DNA from: Microbacterium protaetiae
GTDB taxonomy: Bacteria; Actinomycetota; Actinomycetes; Actinomycetales; Microbacteriaceae
Assembly (NCBI RefSeq): GCF_004135285.1
Contig: NZ_CP035494.1
Span: 2,480,001-2,544,000, forward strand
DNA length: 64,000 nt
Direction of reading: 5' to 3'
Both the position numbers and the translations under genes were made by a program. The notes under the pieces are model-generated. The model searched no databases and was not told where the DNA came from. It saw only the letters and a program-made list of their open reading frames with translations. Shown here piece after piece: positions 25,922 to 34,850 of the stretch. Numbering within the stretch: the stretch's first letter is position 1; each line of letters opens with the position of its first letter.

Positions 25922-27214
25922 ATGCAGCCTGGCGACCACATCGAGCTCGATATCACCTCTGTCGCCCACGGCGGCGTCTTCGTCGGAAGGCATGAGGGTC
26001 GTGTCGTGTTCGTGCCCGACGCCATTCCCGGCGAGCGCGTGCGGGTACGGCTGACCCAGACCGGCGAGAAGTCGTTCTGGCGCGGCGAGACCGTCGAGGT
26101 GATGGATGCCTCGCCGCACCGCCGTGCGCACGTGTGGCCTCAGGCCGACGTCGACGTCGCTCCCGAACAGCGGCCGGGTGGCGCCGACTTCGGACACATC
26201 GAGCTCGCGCATCAGCGCGCGCTCAAGCTCGAGGTGCTGCAGGACGCCCTCACGCGCATGGGCGGGCTCGACCTGCCCGCCCGCATGGTGCCGATCGCCG
26301 GCGACGACGGCACGCGCTGGCGCACCCGGGTGAGCCTGCACGTCGACGACGCCGGCCGTGTCGGGCCGTACGCCGCGCGCAGCCACCGGGTGATCCCCGT
26401 CGACGATCTGCCGCTGGCGACCGAGGCGATCGCCGCCGCTGCGGATGACCTCAGCGCCGATGCCCCCGGCCGCATCGACCTCGTCGAGCCGGCGGACGGG
26501 CGGGTGCGCGTGCTGCCCCGGCCCACCCGCGAGCACAACCCGGCGCGCGACCGCCGTGCCCGGCGCGACGCCGGCAAGGGCGCACAGCCCCCGCGGCTGC
26601 GCCGCAACCCGGCACGCGAGGTCGTCGTCGAGCAGGTCGGCGACCGGCGGTTCCAGGTCGACGCCGGGGGATTCTGGCAGGTGCATCGGCTGGCCGCGGC
26701 CACCCTGACCGACCTCGTCACGGCGGCGCTTCCCGAGGTCGACCCCGAGGGCCTGCATCTGGACCTGTACGGCGGGGTCGGGCTTTTCGCCGCGGCGCTC
26801 GCCGACGCCGGAGCCACCCGCATCGTCAGCGTCGAATCCGATTCGCGGGCCACCGAGCACGCGGGCGAGAACCTCGCCGCCTGGATCGGCGCGCGCGCCG
26901 AGACGGGGCGCGTGGACCGCTGGCTGCCGCAGTTGCGGCAGAGCGCGGGGGAGCGCGACCTGGCCCGGCTTCGCCGCGGCGTGGTCGTGCTCGACCCGCC
27001 GCGATCCGGGGCGGGAACCGAGGTGGTCCGCGAGCTCGCAGCCCTGGCACCGGCATCCATCGTCTATGTCGCTTGCGATCCGGTCGCGCTGGCCCGCGAC
27101 CTGAAGACCTTCCGCGAGAGCGGTTACGAGGCGGCCGAGGTGACCGCCGTCGACCTGTTCCCGAATTCGCACCACGTCGAGGCGGTCACCGCGCTGCATC
27201 GCATCGCCGAGTGA
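25922..27214 (+). CDS. TrmA/RlmD-type RNA 5-methyluridine methyltransferase
   Basis: A 430-residue enzyme. An N-terminal TRAM domain (about 1-60, QPGDHIELDITSVAHGGVFVGRHEGRVVFV) is followed by the SAM-binding Rossmann domain (LDLYGGVGLFAAALA), motif DPPRSGAG, and the catalytic cysteine in YVACDPVALARD. It adds C5-methyl to a uridine in rRNA or tRNA. Where RlmD has four iron-sulphur cysteines after TRAM, this has HVWPQADVDVAPEQRPGG without them, as in many actinobacterial members. Confidence 0.85.
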   Translation: MQPGDHIELDITSVAHGGVFVGRHEGRVVFVPDAIPGERVRVRLTQTGEKSFWRGETVEVMDASPHRRAHVWPQADVDVAPEQRPGGADFGHIELAHQRALKLEVLQDALTRMGGLDLPARMVPIAGDDGTRWRTRVSLHVDDAGRVGPYAARSHRVIPVDDLPLATEAIAAAADDLSADAPGRIDLVEPADGRVRVLPRPTREHNPARDRRARRDAGKGAQPPRLRRNPAREVVVEQVGDRRFQVDAGGFWQVHRLAAATLTDLVTAALPEVDPEGLHLDLYGGVGLFAAALADAGATRIVSVESDSRATEHAGENLAAWIGARAETGRVDRWLPQLRQSAGERDLARLRRGVVVLDPPRSGAGTEVVRELAALAPASIVYVACDPVALARDLKTFRESGYEAAEVTAVDLFPNSHHVEAVTALHRIAE

Positions 27215-27345
27215 CGCCGCGCCGCGTCGCCGAGTGCCGCGTCGCCGAGTGACCTCGCATCGCGTCACCGCGCTGCACCGCGTCGCCGAGTGACCTCGCA
27301 CCGCGTCGCCGAGTGCCGCGTCGCCGAGTGACGTCGCGCCGCGCG
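27215..27345. repeat. Short repeats derived from the 3' end of the methyltransferase gene
   Basis: The last codons and stop (CATCGCCGAGTGA) are followed by five or more variants of GCGTCGCCGAGTGACCTCGC with irregular spacing. It looks like tandem expansion of the gene's own tail. Confidence 0.75.
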
Positions 27346-27375
27346 CGCGGGGCCGGCCCGCGCTAGCCTGAACCC

Positions 27376-28038
27376 ATGACGCGCGTGGCTCTTATCGACG
27401 ACCATGAGTCGGTGCGCCTGGGCCTGGAAGCCGCCTGTGCCCGGGTCGACGACATGGACATCGTGTTCTCGGGAAGCTCGGTGACCGAGTACCTCGACTG
27501 GCGTGCGCTGTCGGGTTCGGCGCCGGCCGATGTTGTCGTGCTCGATCTGACGCTCGGCGACGGCACCACGGTGACCGAGAACGTGCGCACTCTGGTCGTC
27601 GACGGGTCGAGCGTGATCATCCACAGCGTCGCCGACCGCCCCGCTGCGGTGCGCGAGGCGCTGGCCGCGGGCGCGGTCGGCATCGTCAGCAAATCGTCGC
27701 CGATCGACGAGGTGCTCGCGGCGGTGGTCGCCGTTGCCAGCGGCGAGCCCCTGAACAACGTGGAATGGGCCAGCGCCGTCGACGGCGACCGGGCGTTCGC
27801 CGACGCCCAGCTGTCGACACGCGAACGCGAGGTGCTGCGTCTGTATGCCACAGGCCTGCCGCTGAAGATCGTCGCCGACCGCCTCGGCATCGCCTACTCG
27901 ACGGCGAAGGAGAACATCACGCGGGTGCGCGTGAAGTACGTCGACGTGGGCCGGCCCGCACCCACCAAGGTGGATCTGCTGCGCCGGGCGGTTGAGGACG
28001 GCATCCTCACCCCCATCGACGATGCCGGTGACAGCTGA
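27376..28038 (+). CDS. NarL/FixJ-family response regulator
   Basis: A 220-residue two-component regulator. The receiver domain (1-125) has the acidic pair in ALIDDHES, the phospho-acceptor Asp in VVVLDLTLGDG and the conserved Lys in IVSKSSP. The LuxR-type HTH (about 145-215) reads LSTREREVLRLYATGLPLKIVADRLGIAYSTAKENITRVRVKY. It overlaps the next gene, a histidine kinase, by 17 bp, so the two form a pair. Target genes unknown. Confidence 0.9.
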   Translation: MTRVALIDDHESVRLGLEAACARVDDMDIVFSGSSVTEYLDWRALSGSAPADVVVLDLTLGDGTTVTENVRTLVVDGSSVIIHSVADRPAAVREALAAGAVGIVSKSSPIDEVLAAVVAVASGEPLNNVEWASAVDGDRAFADAQLSTREREVLRLYATGLPLKIVADRLGIAYSTAKENITRVRVKYVDVGRPAPTKVDLLRRAVEDGILTPIDDAGDS

Positions 28039-29275
28039 CACCGCGCAGGCCGCTCTCGACGCGGCCTGGCAGCGCGTTCCCCGGTCGAGGGAGGCTGTCG
28101 CGCGCGTCGGGGCGTTCACCCGCACGCGGGTGGAGCGGATCCTCTCGCTGGTCATCGCGGTCGGTTGCGCGGTGCTGGGCGCGCAGGGACTGCTCACCGC
28201 ACTGAACACGTCGTCGGAGCGACCCGAGTGGCGGTCGGCGATGGCGTTGACGGTCTTCATCCCACTTGGGCTCATGCTGTTGGCGTGCGTGGTGGGGCGG
28301 TTTCAGCGCCTGCTGGCGGCGGTGTTCGTCGTCGTCTACACCGCGGCGCTGGTGATCTGGCCGGTGGCCGCCGCGGGCGCGCCGTCTTCGCCCGAGGTGG
28401 AGCCCTGGATCTTCTTTCTGCTCAACGTCGCCACCGTGGCATCCGTCCTGGCCTTCCCCCTGCCGTGGCAGGTGGTGTGCACCGCGGTGATCCCGGTGCT
28501 GTGGGGTCTGGCTCGACTCGTGCAGTCGGGCTTCGATCCGCGATTCGCGATACCGGTGGTCCTGGACGTCTCGTTCGCGCTCATTCTCGGCGGCATCCTG
28601 GTGGCCCTGGGATGGATGCTGCGCTCGGTCGCCACGAACGTCGACACCGCGCGCGCACAGGCGGTGGCCTCCTACGCGGCCGCTGCCGCGGTGGATGCCA
28701 CCGAACAGGAGCGCGTCGCGGTCGGGGCGCTGATGCACGACAGCGTGCTGGCCGCCCTGCTGGCCGTCGAGCGCGCGCACACCGAACGCGAGCGGGGCCT
28801 GGCCGTCGGGATGGCGCGCGAGGCGCTCACGCGACTGGCCAACGCCGAACGCGACGCGGGAATGGGCTCGGAGGCCCCGGTGGACGCCGAGACGATAGCG
28901 CGCGAGATCGAGGTCTCGACCGCCGAGCTCGGCCACACCCTGCGGGTCGAGCGCACCCAGATCGACGGCATCCGCCTGCCCGGTGTCGTCGCCCGCGCCC
29001 TGGCGCTGGCGGCCGCGCAGGCCATCGCGAATGCCATTCAGCACGCGGATGCCGCGGGCCTGCGGGTGACGGTGCACGGTGAGCACGACCCGGCGCGCGT
29101 GGCGGTGCGGGTGATCGACACGGGGCCGGGTTTCGACCCCGACGCGGTGCCGGCCGATCGACTCGGAATTCGCGCGTCGATCCATGCGCGGGTCGCGGCC
29201 GTGGGGGGCCGGGCGCGGGTCTCGTCGGGCGCCGACGGCACACGCGTCACGCTGGAATGGGCGGATACGGCATGA
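28022..29275 (+). CDS. Sensor histidine kinase
   Basis: A 417-residue membrane kinase. Residues about 35-195 form five to six membrane helices. The dimerisation segment QERVAVGALMHDSVLAALLAVERA resembles HisKA_3, with H-D as phospho-acceptor. The ATPase domain has the N-box ANAIQHA, the G1 box DTGPGFD and the G2 box GIRASI. The start ATG at 28022 overlaps the regulator gene; the longer frame from 27992 is less likely. Confidence 0.85.
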   Translation: MPVTADTAQAALDAAWQRVPRSREAVARVGAFTRTRVERILSLVIAVGCAVLGAQGLLTALNTSSERPEWRSAMALTVFIPLGLMLLACVVGRFQRLLAAVFVVVYTAALVIWPVAAAGAPSSPEVEPWIFFLLNVATVASVLAFPLPWQVVCTAVIPVLWGLARLVQSGFDPRFAIPVVLDVSFALILGGILVALGWMLRSVATNVDTARAQAVASYAAAAAVDATEQERVAVGALMHDSVLAALLAVERAHTERERGLAVGMAREALTRLANAERDAGMGSEAPVDAETIAREIEVSTAELGHTLRVERTQIDGIRLPGVVARALALAAAQAIANAIQHADAAGLRVTVHGEHDPARVAVRVIDTGPGFDPDAVPADRLGIRASIHARVAAVGGRARVSSGADGTRVTLEWADTA

Positions 29276-30345
29276 GGGCCTCGGTTCGCGGCATCCTGAC
29301 CGCCCTGGGCACCGCGTTCGCGGTGTATCTGGCCGCGCGCAGCCTTGTGTGGGCCGGCGGCACCGTGAACCATCCGCTTCTGGCGCTGATCACCACGGCG
29401 TTCTACCTCGTGGTCGTGGCCATCTGCCTCTTCGTGGATGGCACGCCCCTGCGGGGGGCGAGCGCCGGCCCGGCCGACGGCGACAGCCTGCTGACCGCCG
29501 GCGAGCGCGGCCCCACCCGTCTGCCCGCCTGGGTGTGCGCGGTCGCGCTGGTGGCCACCGTGCTCGTGCCCAACGGCGCGGCCGCCGCCCTGTCGGTCGA
29601 CTCGCGCACGACATCGTTCGGCACCTGGTACGTGGGTGCCATCGGGCTGCTGATGATCATCGTCATGGTGCGTCGCCGCCCCTGGATCGCGTGGATCGGC
29701 ATCGCGGCGCTCGCGGTGTCGACGTCGCTGTGGCTCGGCCCGCTGGCCGCGCTCACACTGGGGCTCATCGGCTCGTCGATGTGGGTGCTGGCCGCGCAGC
29801 TGCTGCTGCTGTCGATGGACCGCGCCGCTCTGGATGCGGCACGCCTCTCCGAGCTGCAACGCGCAGCCTCTGCCTGGCGCGCCGCGCAGCAGGGGCGTCA
29901 GCGCGAGCGGCGCATCCAGGTGCAGCGCGCGTTGGCGGTGGCGGGCCCCATCCTGTCTCGTGCCATCGAGCAGGGCGGGCTGCTCGATGAACACGAGCGC
30001 ACCGAGGCGCGCATCGCTGAGGGCCAGCTGCGCGACGAGTTGCGCGGCGCGCGCCTTCTCGACGACGGGGTGCGGGCCGAATTGGATGCCGCGCGGCGGC
30101 GCGGTGCGACGGTGTCGGTACTCGACGAGGGCGGGTTGGAAGACCTCAGCGACGAGGAGCTCGAGCATATCCGCAGCGAACTGGCCGCCGCCGTGCACGA
30201 GGCCGTGTCGCATCGGCTCTACATTCGCGCGTCCACGCATCCCGAGATCGCCGTGACGGTCGTGGGCCGCTCGCCCAGCAGCACACCGTCAGACGACGAC
30301 AGCGTCGACCTGTGGCACGAGATTCCGCGTCCGCGTCGCGGGTGA
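29272..30345 (+). CDS. Membrane protein of the two-component operon
   Basis: A 357-residue protein with about five hydrophobic helices in the first 190 residues, then a charged helical cytoplasmic region (about 190-330) rich in Arg, Glu and Ala. The start ATG overlaps the kinase stop (ATGA), so it is translated with the two-component pair. No family recognised; it may be an accessory sensor or an output of the system. The track to the left of this ATG belongs to the kinase. Confidence 0.7.
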   Translation: MRASVRGILTALGTAFAVYLAARSLVWAGGTVNHPLLALITTAFYLVVVAICLFVDGTPLRGASAGPADGDSLLTAGERGPTRLPAWVCAVALVATVLVPNGAAAALSVDSRTTSFGTWYVGAIGLLMIIVMVRRRPWIAWIGIAALAVSTSLWLGPLAALTLGLIGSSMWVLAAQLLLLSMDRAALDAARLSELQRAASAWRAAQQGRQRERRIQVQRALAVAGPILSRAIEQGGLLDEHERTEARIAEGQLRDELRGARLLDDGVRAELDAARRRGATVSVLDEGGLEDLSDEELEHIRSELAAAVHEAVSHRLYIRASTHPEIAVTVVGRSPSSTPSDDDSVDLWHEIPRPRRG

Positions 30346-30614
30346 GCGCGGCATCCGTCTGCCACAGCCTGCGTGCCGCGGCCTGCGTGCCGCACAAAGG
30401 GCAAGAGAAAGGCGAGGGGCGGCGAAGCCGCCCGCCCCTCGCCGTGTGGACGGTTACCCGAAAACCATCCACGGTGGCCGAACCTGTGCTCATCTACCCT
30501 GGACGAGCAGGTCAGCCGAACGCAGAAGCGTTCCAGCACATCCAGTATGCGAGAGCGGTAGGGTGCTCGTCTGTAGGTATTTTGGGGGACAAATTCCCCC
30601 GTATCTGCGGCGAA
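30346..30614. other. Gap between convergent genes, with hairpins
   Basis: No convincing ORF. Besides the terminator listed separately, it has GGGGG-ACAAATT-CCCCC (30584-30600). The segment 30446-30600 is less GC-rich than its surroundings. I cannot assign it to an RNA family by eye. Confidence 0.5.
30411..30443 (-). terminator. Hairpin terminator between convergent operons
   Basis: GGCGAGGGGC (30411-30420) pairs perfectly with GCCCCTCGCC (30434-30443), with a small inner GGC/GCC stem. On the minus strand it is followed by the T-rich stretch TTTCTCTTGCCCTTT, which fits termination of the accD/accE transcript about 170 bp after its last gene. It may also stop the opposite transcript. Confidence 0.65.
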
Positions 30615-30845
30615 TCAGCCGGCGGTGTAATTGCGCCAGCCGAGTTCCCGGCGCAGCGGTTTGCGCAGGTGGCGCGCCGAGACCTGCCATGCGCTCAGGC
30701 TCTCGTCGGCGACGGTGGCCGACTCCTCTTCGCGTGAGTACGCCTCGCTGACCACGGCGATGAGCGCCGCGAGCTCTTCCTCGGTGGGATTGCCGCGCAC
30801 GACGTCGATCTGCAGCGGTGCTGCCGTGTCGTCCCCCGCGCTCAT
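30615..30845 (-). CDS. accE: Acyl-CoA carboxylase epsilon subunit
   Basis: A 76-residue protein with the family hallmark [22 protein letters not shown] near the middle and a C-terminal [21 protein letters not shown]. Epsilon subunits are short actinobacterial proteins that stabilise the alpha-beta carboxylase complex. Its ATG overlaps the stop of the beta-subunit gene (ATGA), so the two are coupled. Confidence 0.88.
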   Translation of the reverse strand: MSAGDDTAAPLQIDVVRGNPTEEELAALIAVVSEAYSREEESATVADESLSAWQVSARHLRKPLRRELGWRNYTAG

Positions 30846-32428
30846 AGCGGGATGTTACCGTGCTTCTTCGCGGCGGGGGTCACGCGCTTGCCACGCAGTG
30901 CGCGCAGCGACTTGGCCACGAACACACGCGTCTGGGCCGGCTCGATGATACTGTCCAGCTCTCCGCGTTCGGCTGCCAGGAACGGCGAAGTCACCGAGTA
31001 GGTGTACTCGTTCGCGAGGCGCGCGCGCACGGCCGCGACATCCTCTCCCGCCTCTTCGGCACGCTTGAGCTCGCCCCGGTAGAGGATGTTCACCGCGCCC
31101 TGACCGCCCATCACGGCGATCTCGGCCGTGGGCCAGGCGACATTCACGTCGGCCCCCAGCTGCTTGGAGCCCATCACGATGTAGGCCCCGCCGTACGCCT
31201 TGCGCAGAATGACGGTCACCAGGGGAACGGTGGCCTCGGCGTAGGCGTAGAGCAGCTTTGCGCCGCGACGGATCACCCCGGTCCACTCCTGGTCGGTGCC
31301 CGGCAGGTATCCGGGCACGTCGACCAGCGTGACGATGGGGATCGAGAACGCATCGCAGAAGCGCACGAACCGGCTGGCCTTCTCGCCGGCGTCGATGTTC
31401 AGGGTGCCGGCCATCTGGTTGGGCTGGTTCGCGATGATGCCGACCGAGCGCCCTTCCACGCGACCGAAGCCGATCGTGATGTTCGGGGCGAACAGCGGCT
31501 GCACCTCGAGGAACTCACCGGCGTCCACGACATGCTCGATCACCTGATGCATGTCGTATGGCTGGTTGGGGGAGTCGGGGATGATCGTGTTCAGGAAGCG
31601 GTCGGCGTCGGTGGTCTCCCACTCGAAGCCGCTCTCGTACACCGGCAGCTCGGCGAGGTTGTTGTCGGGCAGAAAGCCCAGCAGCGTGCGCGCGTAGTCG
31701 ATGGCGTCGTCTTCGTCGTCGGCGAGGTAATGCGCGACGCCCGAGCGGGTGTTGTGCGTGTAGGCGCCGCCGAGCTCTTCCATGCCGACGTCTTCGCCGG
31801 TCACGGTCTTGATGACGTCGGGCCCGGTGACGAACATCTGGCTGGTCTTGTCGACCATGATCACGAAGTCGGTCAGCGCCGGGCCGTACACGGCACCGCC
31901 GGCGGCCGGCCCCATGATGATGGATATCTGCGGGATGACCCCCGATGCCGCCGTGTTCAGCCGGAAGATCTCACCGTACTTGCCGAGCGCGACCACGCCC
32001 TCCTGAATGCGCGCGCCGCCCGAGTCGAGAATGCCGATGATCGGGATGCCGTTGCGCAGCGCGAGTTCCATGATCTTGATGATCTTCTCGCCGGCCACTT
32101 CGCCCAGCGACCCGCCGAACGTGGAGAAGTCCTGCGCGTACACCGCCACAGTGCGACCGTGGATGGTGCCCACCCCGGTGACGACCGAGTCGCCGTAGGG
32201 CCGTGCCTTGTCCATGCCGAACGTGGTCGTGCGGTGGCGCACATACTCGTCGATCTCGGTGAACGAACCGGTGTCGAGCAGCATCTCGATGCGTTCGCGC
32301 GCCGTCATCTTGTTCTTGGCGTGCTGCTTGCTCTGCGCCTTCTCCTCGGCATAGGTGACCGCTTGCTGAAAGCGGGCACGCAGATCGGCGATCTTGCCGG
32401 CGGTCGTGGTCAGGTCGGGTTGCGTCAC
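30842..32428 (-). CDS. accD5: Acyl-CoA (propionyl/acetyl-CoA) carboxylase beta subunit
   Basis: A 528-residue carboxyltransferase. It carries the biotin- and CoA-binding halves of the crotonase-like fold: [59 protein letters not shown], and [17 protein letters not shown]...[40 protein letters not shown]. It transfers CO2 from biotin to acyl-CoA. Start chosen at GTG 32428 (VTQPDLTTT), with AGGGTGGA upstream. Divergent from birA, the ligase that charges its partner. Name by analogy with mycobacteria. Confidence 0.92.
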   Translation of the reverse strand: MTQPDLTTTAGKIADLRARFQQAVTYAEEKAQSKQHAKNKMTARERIEMLLDTGSFTEIDEYVRHRTTTFGMDKARPYGDSVVTGVGTIHGRTVAVYAQDFSTFGGSLGEVAGEKIIKIMELALRNGIPIIGILDSGGARIQEGVVALGKYGEIFRLNTAASGVIPQISIIMGPAAGGAVYGPALTDFVIMVDKTSQMFVTGPDVIKTVTGEDVGMEELGGAYTHNTRSGVAHYLADDEDDAIDYARTLLGFLPDNNLAELPVYESGFEWETTDADRFLNTIIPDSPNQPYDMHQVIEHVVDAGEFLEVQPLFAPNITIGFGRVEGRSVGIIANQPNQMAGTLNIDAGEKASRFVRFCDAFSIPIVTLVDVPGYLPGTDQEWTGVIRRGAKLLYAYAEATVPLVTVILRKAYGGAYIVMGSKQLGADVNVAWPTAEIAVMGGQGAVNILYRGELKRAEEAGEDVAAVRARLANEYTYSVTSPFLAAERGELDSIIEPAQTRVFVAKSLRALRGKRVTPAAKKHGNIPL

Positions 32429-32548
32429 GCATTCCACCCTAACGATCAGCCCGCTCCGGCGGTTGGAGGGCGTACACAAGGGGTTGCCTCATCGGCTGTG
32501 CGCGCCCACCAGTGGGGAGGGGGCGTGCGGGCCGCCTATCGTGGGGAC

Positions 32549-33340
32549 ATGTCCGTCGACTATCCCCGCACCGAGAGTGTGAGCCCGCGGGTGCGGGTTG
32601 TGGCATCCACTGGTTCGACCAATGCGGATGCCGTGGCCGCGGCATCCGCCGATCCTGTGGGCTGGCCCCACCTGTCGGTGCTGTTGACCGGCGATCAGCG
32701 GTCGGGCCGCGGGCGGCTCGACCGCACCTGGAGTGCCCCGGCGGGATCGGCGCTGGCCCTCTCGGTGCTCGTGCGCATTCCGCGCATCCCGGCCGCGGCA
32801 CGCGGGTGGGTGCCGCTGGCAGCCGGGGCGGCGATGACGCGTGCGGTGGCAGCACAGCTGCGCCCGCACGGGCACACGGTCGGCCTGAAGTGGCCGAACG
32901 ACGTGCTCGTCGACGGAGGCAAGATCTGCGGCATCCTCGCCGAAGTCGTGCCCGGTGAACCGGATGCCGTCGTGATCGGCTCGGGGGTGAACACGCGCAT
33001 GCCGGCGTCGGAGCTTCCGGTTCACACGGCGACCTCGTTCGCCGCACTCGGACGCGAGGCCGACGACGACCGTCTTGTCGCCGACTATCTCGTCGCGCTC
33101 GACGAGCAGCTGGCCGCCCTCGCCCGCGGCGCGGCCGGGGCCTCCGGGGTGCGCGGCGAGGTCGAGGCGCTGTGCCTGACGCTCGGTGCCGACGTACGGG
33201 TCTCGCTGCCCGATGGCCGCGTGCTCGAAGGGCGCGCACAGCGACTGGATGACGAGGGTCGCCTGGTCGTGGCATCCGGATCCGTGGAAACAGCCGTCTC
33301 GGCGGGCGATGTCGTGCACGTGCGCCCGAGCGCCGGCTGA
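32549..33340 (+). CDS. birA: Biotin--[acetyl-CoA-carboxylase] ligase
   Basis: A 263-residue ligase that attaches biotin to the lysine of the carboxylase BCCP domain. It has STGSTNADAV at the start, the ATP/biotin loop GDQRSGRGRLDRTW, the KWPNDVLVDGGKICGILAE core and the small C-terminal domain. It lacks an N-terminal DNA-binding domain, so it is a class I (non-repressor) BirA. ATG with GGGGA upstream. It lies divergent from accD5/accE and is functionally linked to them. Confidence 0.92.
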   Translation: MSVDYPRTESVSPRVRVVASTGSTNADAVAAASADPVGWPHLSVLLTGDQRSGRGRLDRTWSAPAGSALALSVLVRIPRIPAAARGWVPLAAGAAMTRAVAAQLRPHGHTVGLKWPNDVLVDGGKICGILAEVVPGEPDAVVIGSGVNTRMPASELPVHTATSFAALGREADDDRLVADYLVALDEQLAALARGAAGASGVRGEVEALCLTLGADVRVSLPDGRVLEGRAQRLDDEGRLVVASGSVETAVSAGDVVHVRPSAG

Positions 33341-33420
33341 GACCGGCCCCGCGTCTTTGCGGGAACGTTGGTCCCGTCGTGTCGGCGGGCGATGTCGGCG
33401 GGTGCGGTGAGAATGGAACC

Positions 33421-33969
33421 ATGACGCGGCCGACGAGCATCGGGGGGCGGCCACTGACGCCCGCCCCGGGCACGCCGACGCCCGAACTGCGCATCGCCCG
33501 CATCCGGCCGCACGCGCGTCGGCTGTTCTGGTCGGCGCTCGTGCTCATCGCCGTGGCAGGCGCTGTCGGCTATCTGTACGGCAACCTGCCGTCGGGGTTC
33601 GAGAATTGGATGCTGCTGGCCGCTGCGGCCGCGGTGGTGCTGCTGCTCGTGCTGCTGCCGTTCGCCGCCTGGTGGAGCCATGTCTACACGCTGACCACCG
33701 AGCGCGTCATCGAGCGCCGCGGCATCGTCGTCGTGCATCGCCGTGAGCTCTCGCACACCCGGGGGTACACGATCACCCTTCGCCGCGGCATCCTGCAGCG
33801 CATCTGGGGGACGGGAACGCTCGTGCTCGCCGACGGCATCCAAGAGCCGCTGCGGCTGCGCAACATCCCGAAGACCCGGCTTGTGCACGAGGTGCTCGTC
33901 GACCGGGTCGAGGTCAGCCAGATTCTCGCGCACCGCGACGCGCAGCCGCTGCCCGACCAGCCTGCCTGA
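33421..33969 (+). CDS. PH-domain (bPH2/DUF304) membrane protein
   Basis: A 182-residue protein with two membrane helices (about 40-85) followed by a beta-rich bacterial PH domain (HVYTLTTERVIERRGIVVVHRRELSHTRGYTITLRRGILQRIWGTGTLVLADG). It is common in actinobacteria beside birA. The role is unknown. The start at 33421 is preferred to an in-frame GTG 14 codons upstream. Confidence 0.8.
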   Translation: MTRPTSIGGRPLTPAPGTPTPELRIARIRPHARRLFWSALVLIAVAGAVGYLYGNLPSGFENWMLLAAAAAVVLLLVLLPFAAWWSHVYTLTTERVIERRGIVVVHRRELSHTRGYTITLRRGILQRIWGTGTLVLADGIQEPLRLRNIPKTRLVHEVLVDRVEVSQILAHRDAQPLPDQPA

Positions 33970-34006
33970 CGCCGCGGGCGGACGCTGTGGTGCACCCCGG
34001 TCAGGG

Positions 34007-34770
34007 GATGTCACGGTATGTGCGGGCTGGCGGCGGGGAGGTCGCCGGTTCTGTGACATGTGGTGCCGGGGTGCGGAGGGGGTGTTCGCTGAGGGGATGC
34101 TCCCGAGATGGATGTCATAGTATGTGCGGGCTGTGCGCCGGGAGGCCGCCGGTTCTGTGACGCGGTCTTGGGGATGTCACAGTATGTGCGGGCTGTGCGC
34201 CGGGAGGCCGACGGTTCTGTGACATGCGCTGCCGGGGGTGCGGAGGGTGAGTCTGCTGAGGGGATGCTCTCGAGGTGGATGTCACAGAAGGTGCGGGCTG
34301 TGCGCGTGGAGGTCGCCGGTTCTGTGACATGCGCTGCCGGGGGTGTGGAGGGGGTGCCCGCCGAGGGGGATGCTCCGAGATGGATGTCACAGTATGTGCG
34401 GGCTGTGCGCCGGGAGGTCGCCGGTTCTGTGACGCGGTCTTGGGGATGTCACAGTATGTCCGGGCTGTGCGCGGGGCGGCCGCCGGTTCTGTGACATGCG
34501 CTGCTGGGGTTGATAGCGGTGGTGGTCCCGAGGGATGCTCCCGAGAGCGATGTCACAGAAGGTGCGGGCTGTGCGCGTGGAGGTCGCCGATTCTGTGACA
34601 TGCGCTGCCGGGGGTGTGGAGGGGGTGTCCGCCGAGGGGGATGCTCCCGAGATGGATGTCACAGTATGTGCGGGTTGTCGGCCGGGAGGTCGCCGGTTCT
34701 GTGACGCGGTCTTGGGGGATGTCACAGTAGGTGCGGGCTGTGCGCCGCGAGGTCGCCAGTTCTGTGACCC
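34007..34770. repeat. Nine-unit palindromic repeat array with a 272-bp super-period
   Basis: Nine about 50-bp units start at 34007, 34111, 34173, 34278, 34383, 34445, 34549, 34655 and 34718. Each runs from GATGTCACAG to CTGTGAC, so its ends are an inverted repeat (TGTCACAG/CTGTGACA), around a core close to TATGTGCGGGCTGTGCGC and GGTCGCCGGT. Spacing follows long-short-long (about 104, 62, 105 bp), giving a 271-273-bp higher-order repeat. The long spacers share ATGCGCTGCCGGGGGTG. It fills the gap between the PH-domain gene and purK. No gene seen. Confidence 0.93.
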
Positions 34771-34850
34771 CAAATACCCGCGCGGCGGCGGCGCACCCCC
34801 GAACTCAGCCGGGCGAGTGCGGCAGAATGGTGCGAGACGGAAGGACGCGG

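Noticed and set aside
30584..30600. Rho-independent terminator at the GGGGG/CCCCC hairpin
   Set aside because: No T-run follows on either strand in the correct sense.
30860..32548. Long plus-strand frame running through accD5 into birA
   Set aside because: It is the antisense of accD5. Only the part from ATG 32549 matches biotin ligase.
34007..34770. CRISPR array
   Set aside because: Spacers are conserved copies of two sequences, and no cas genes are present.
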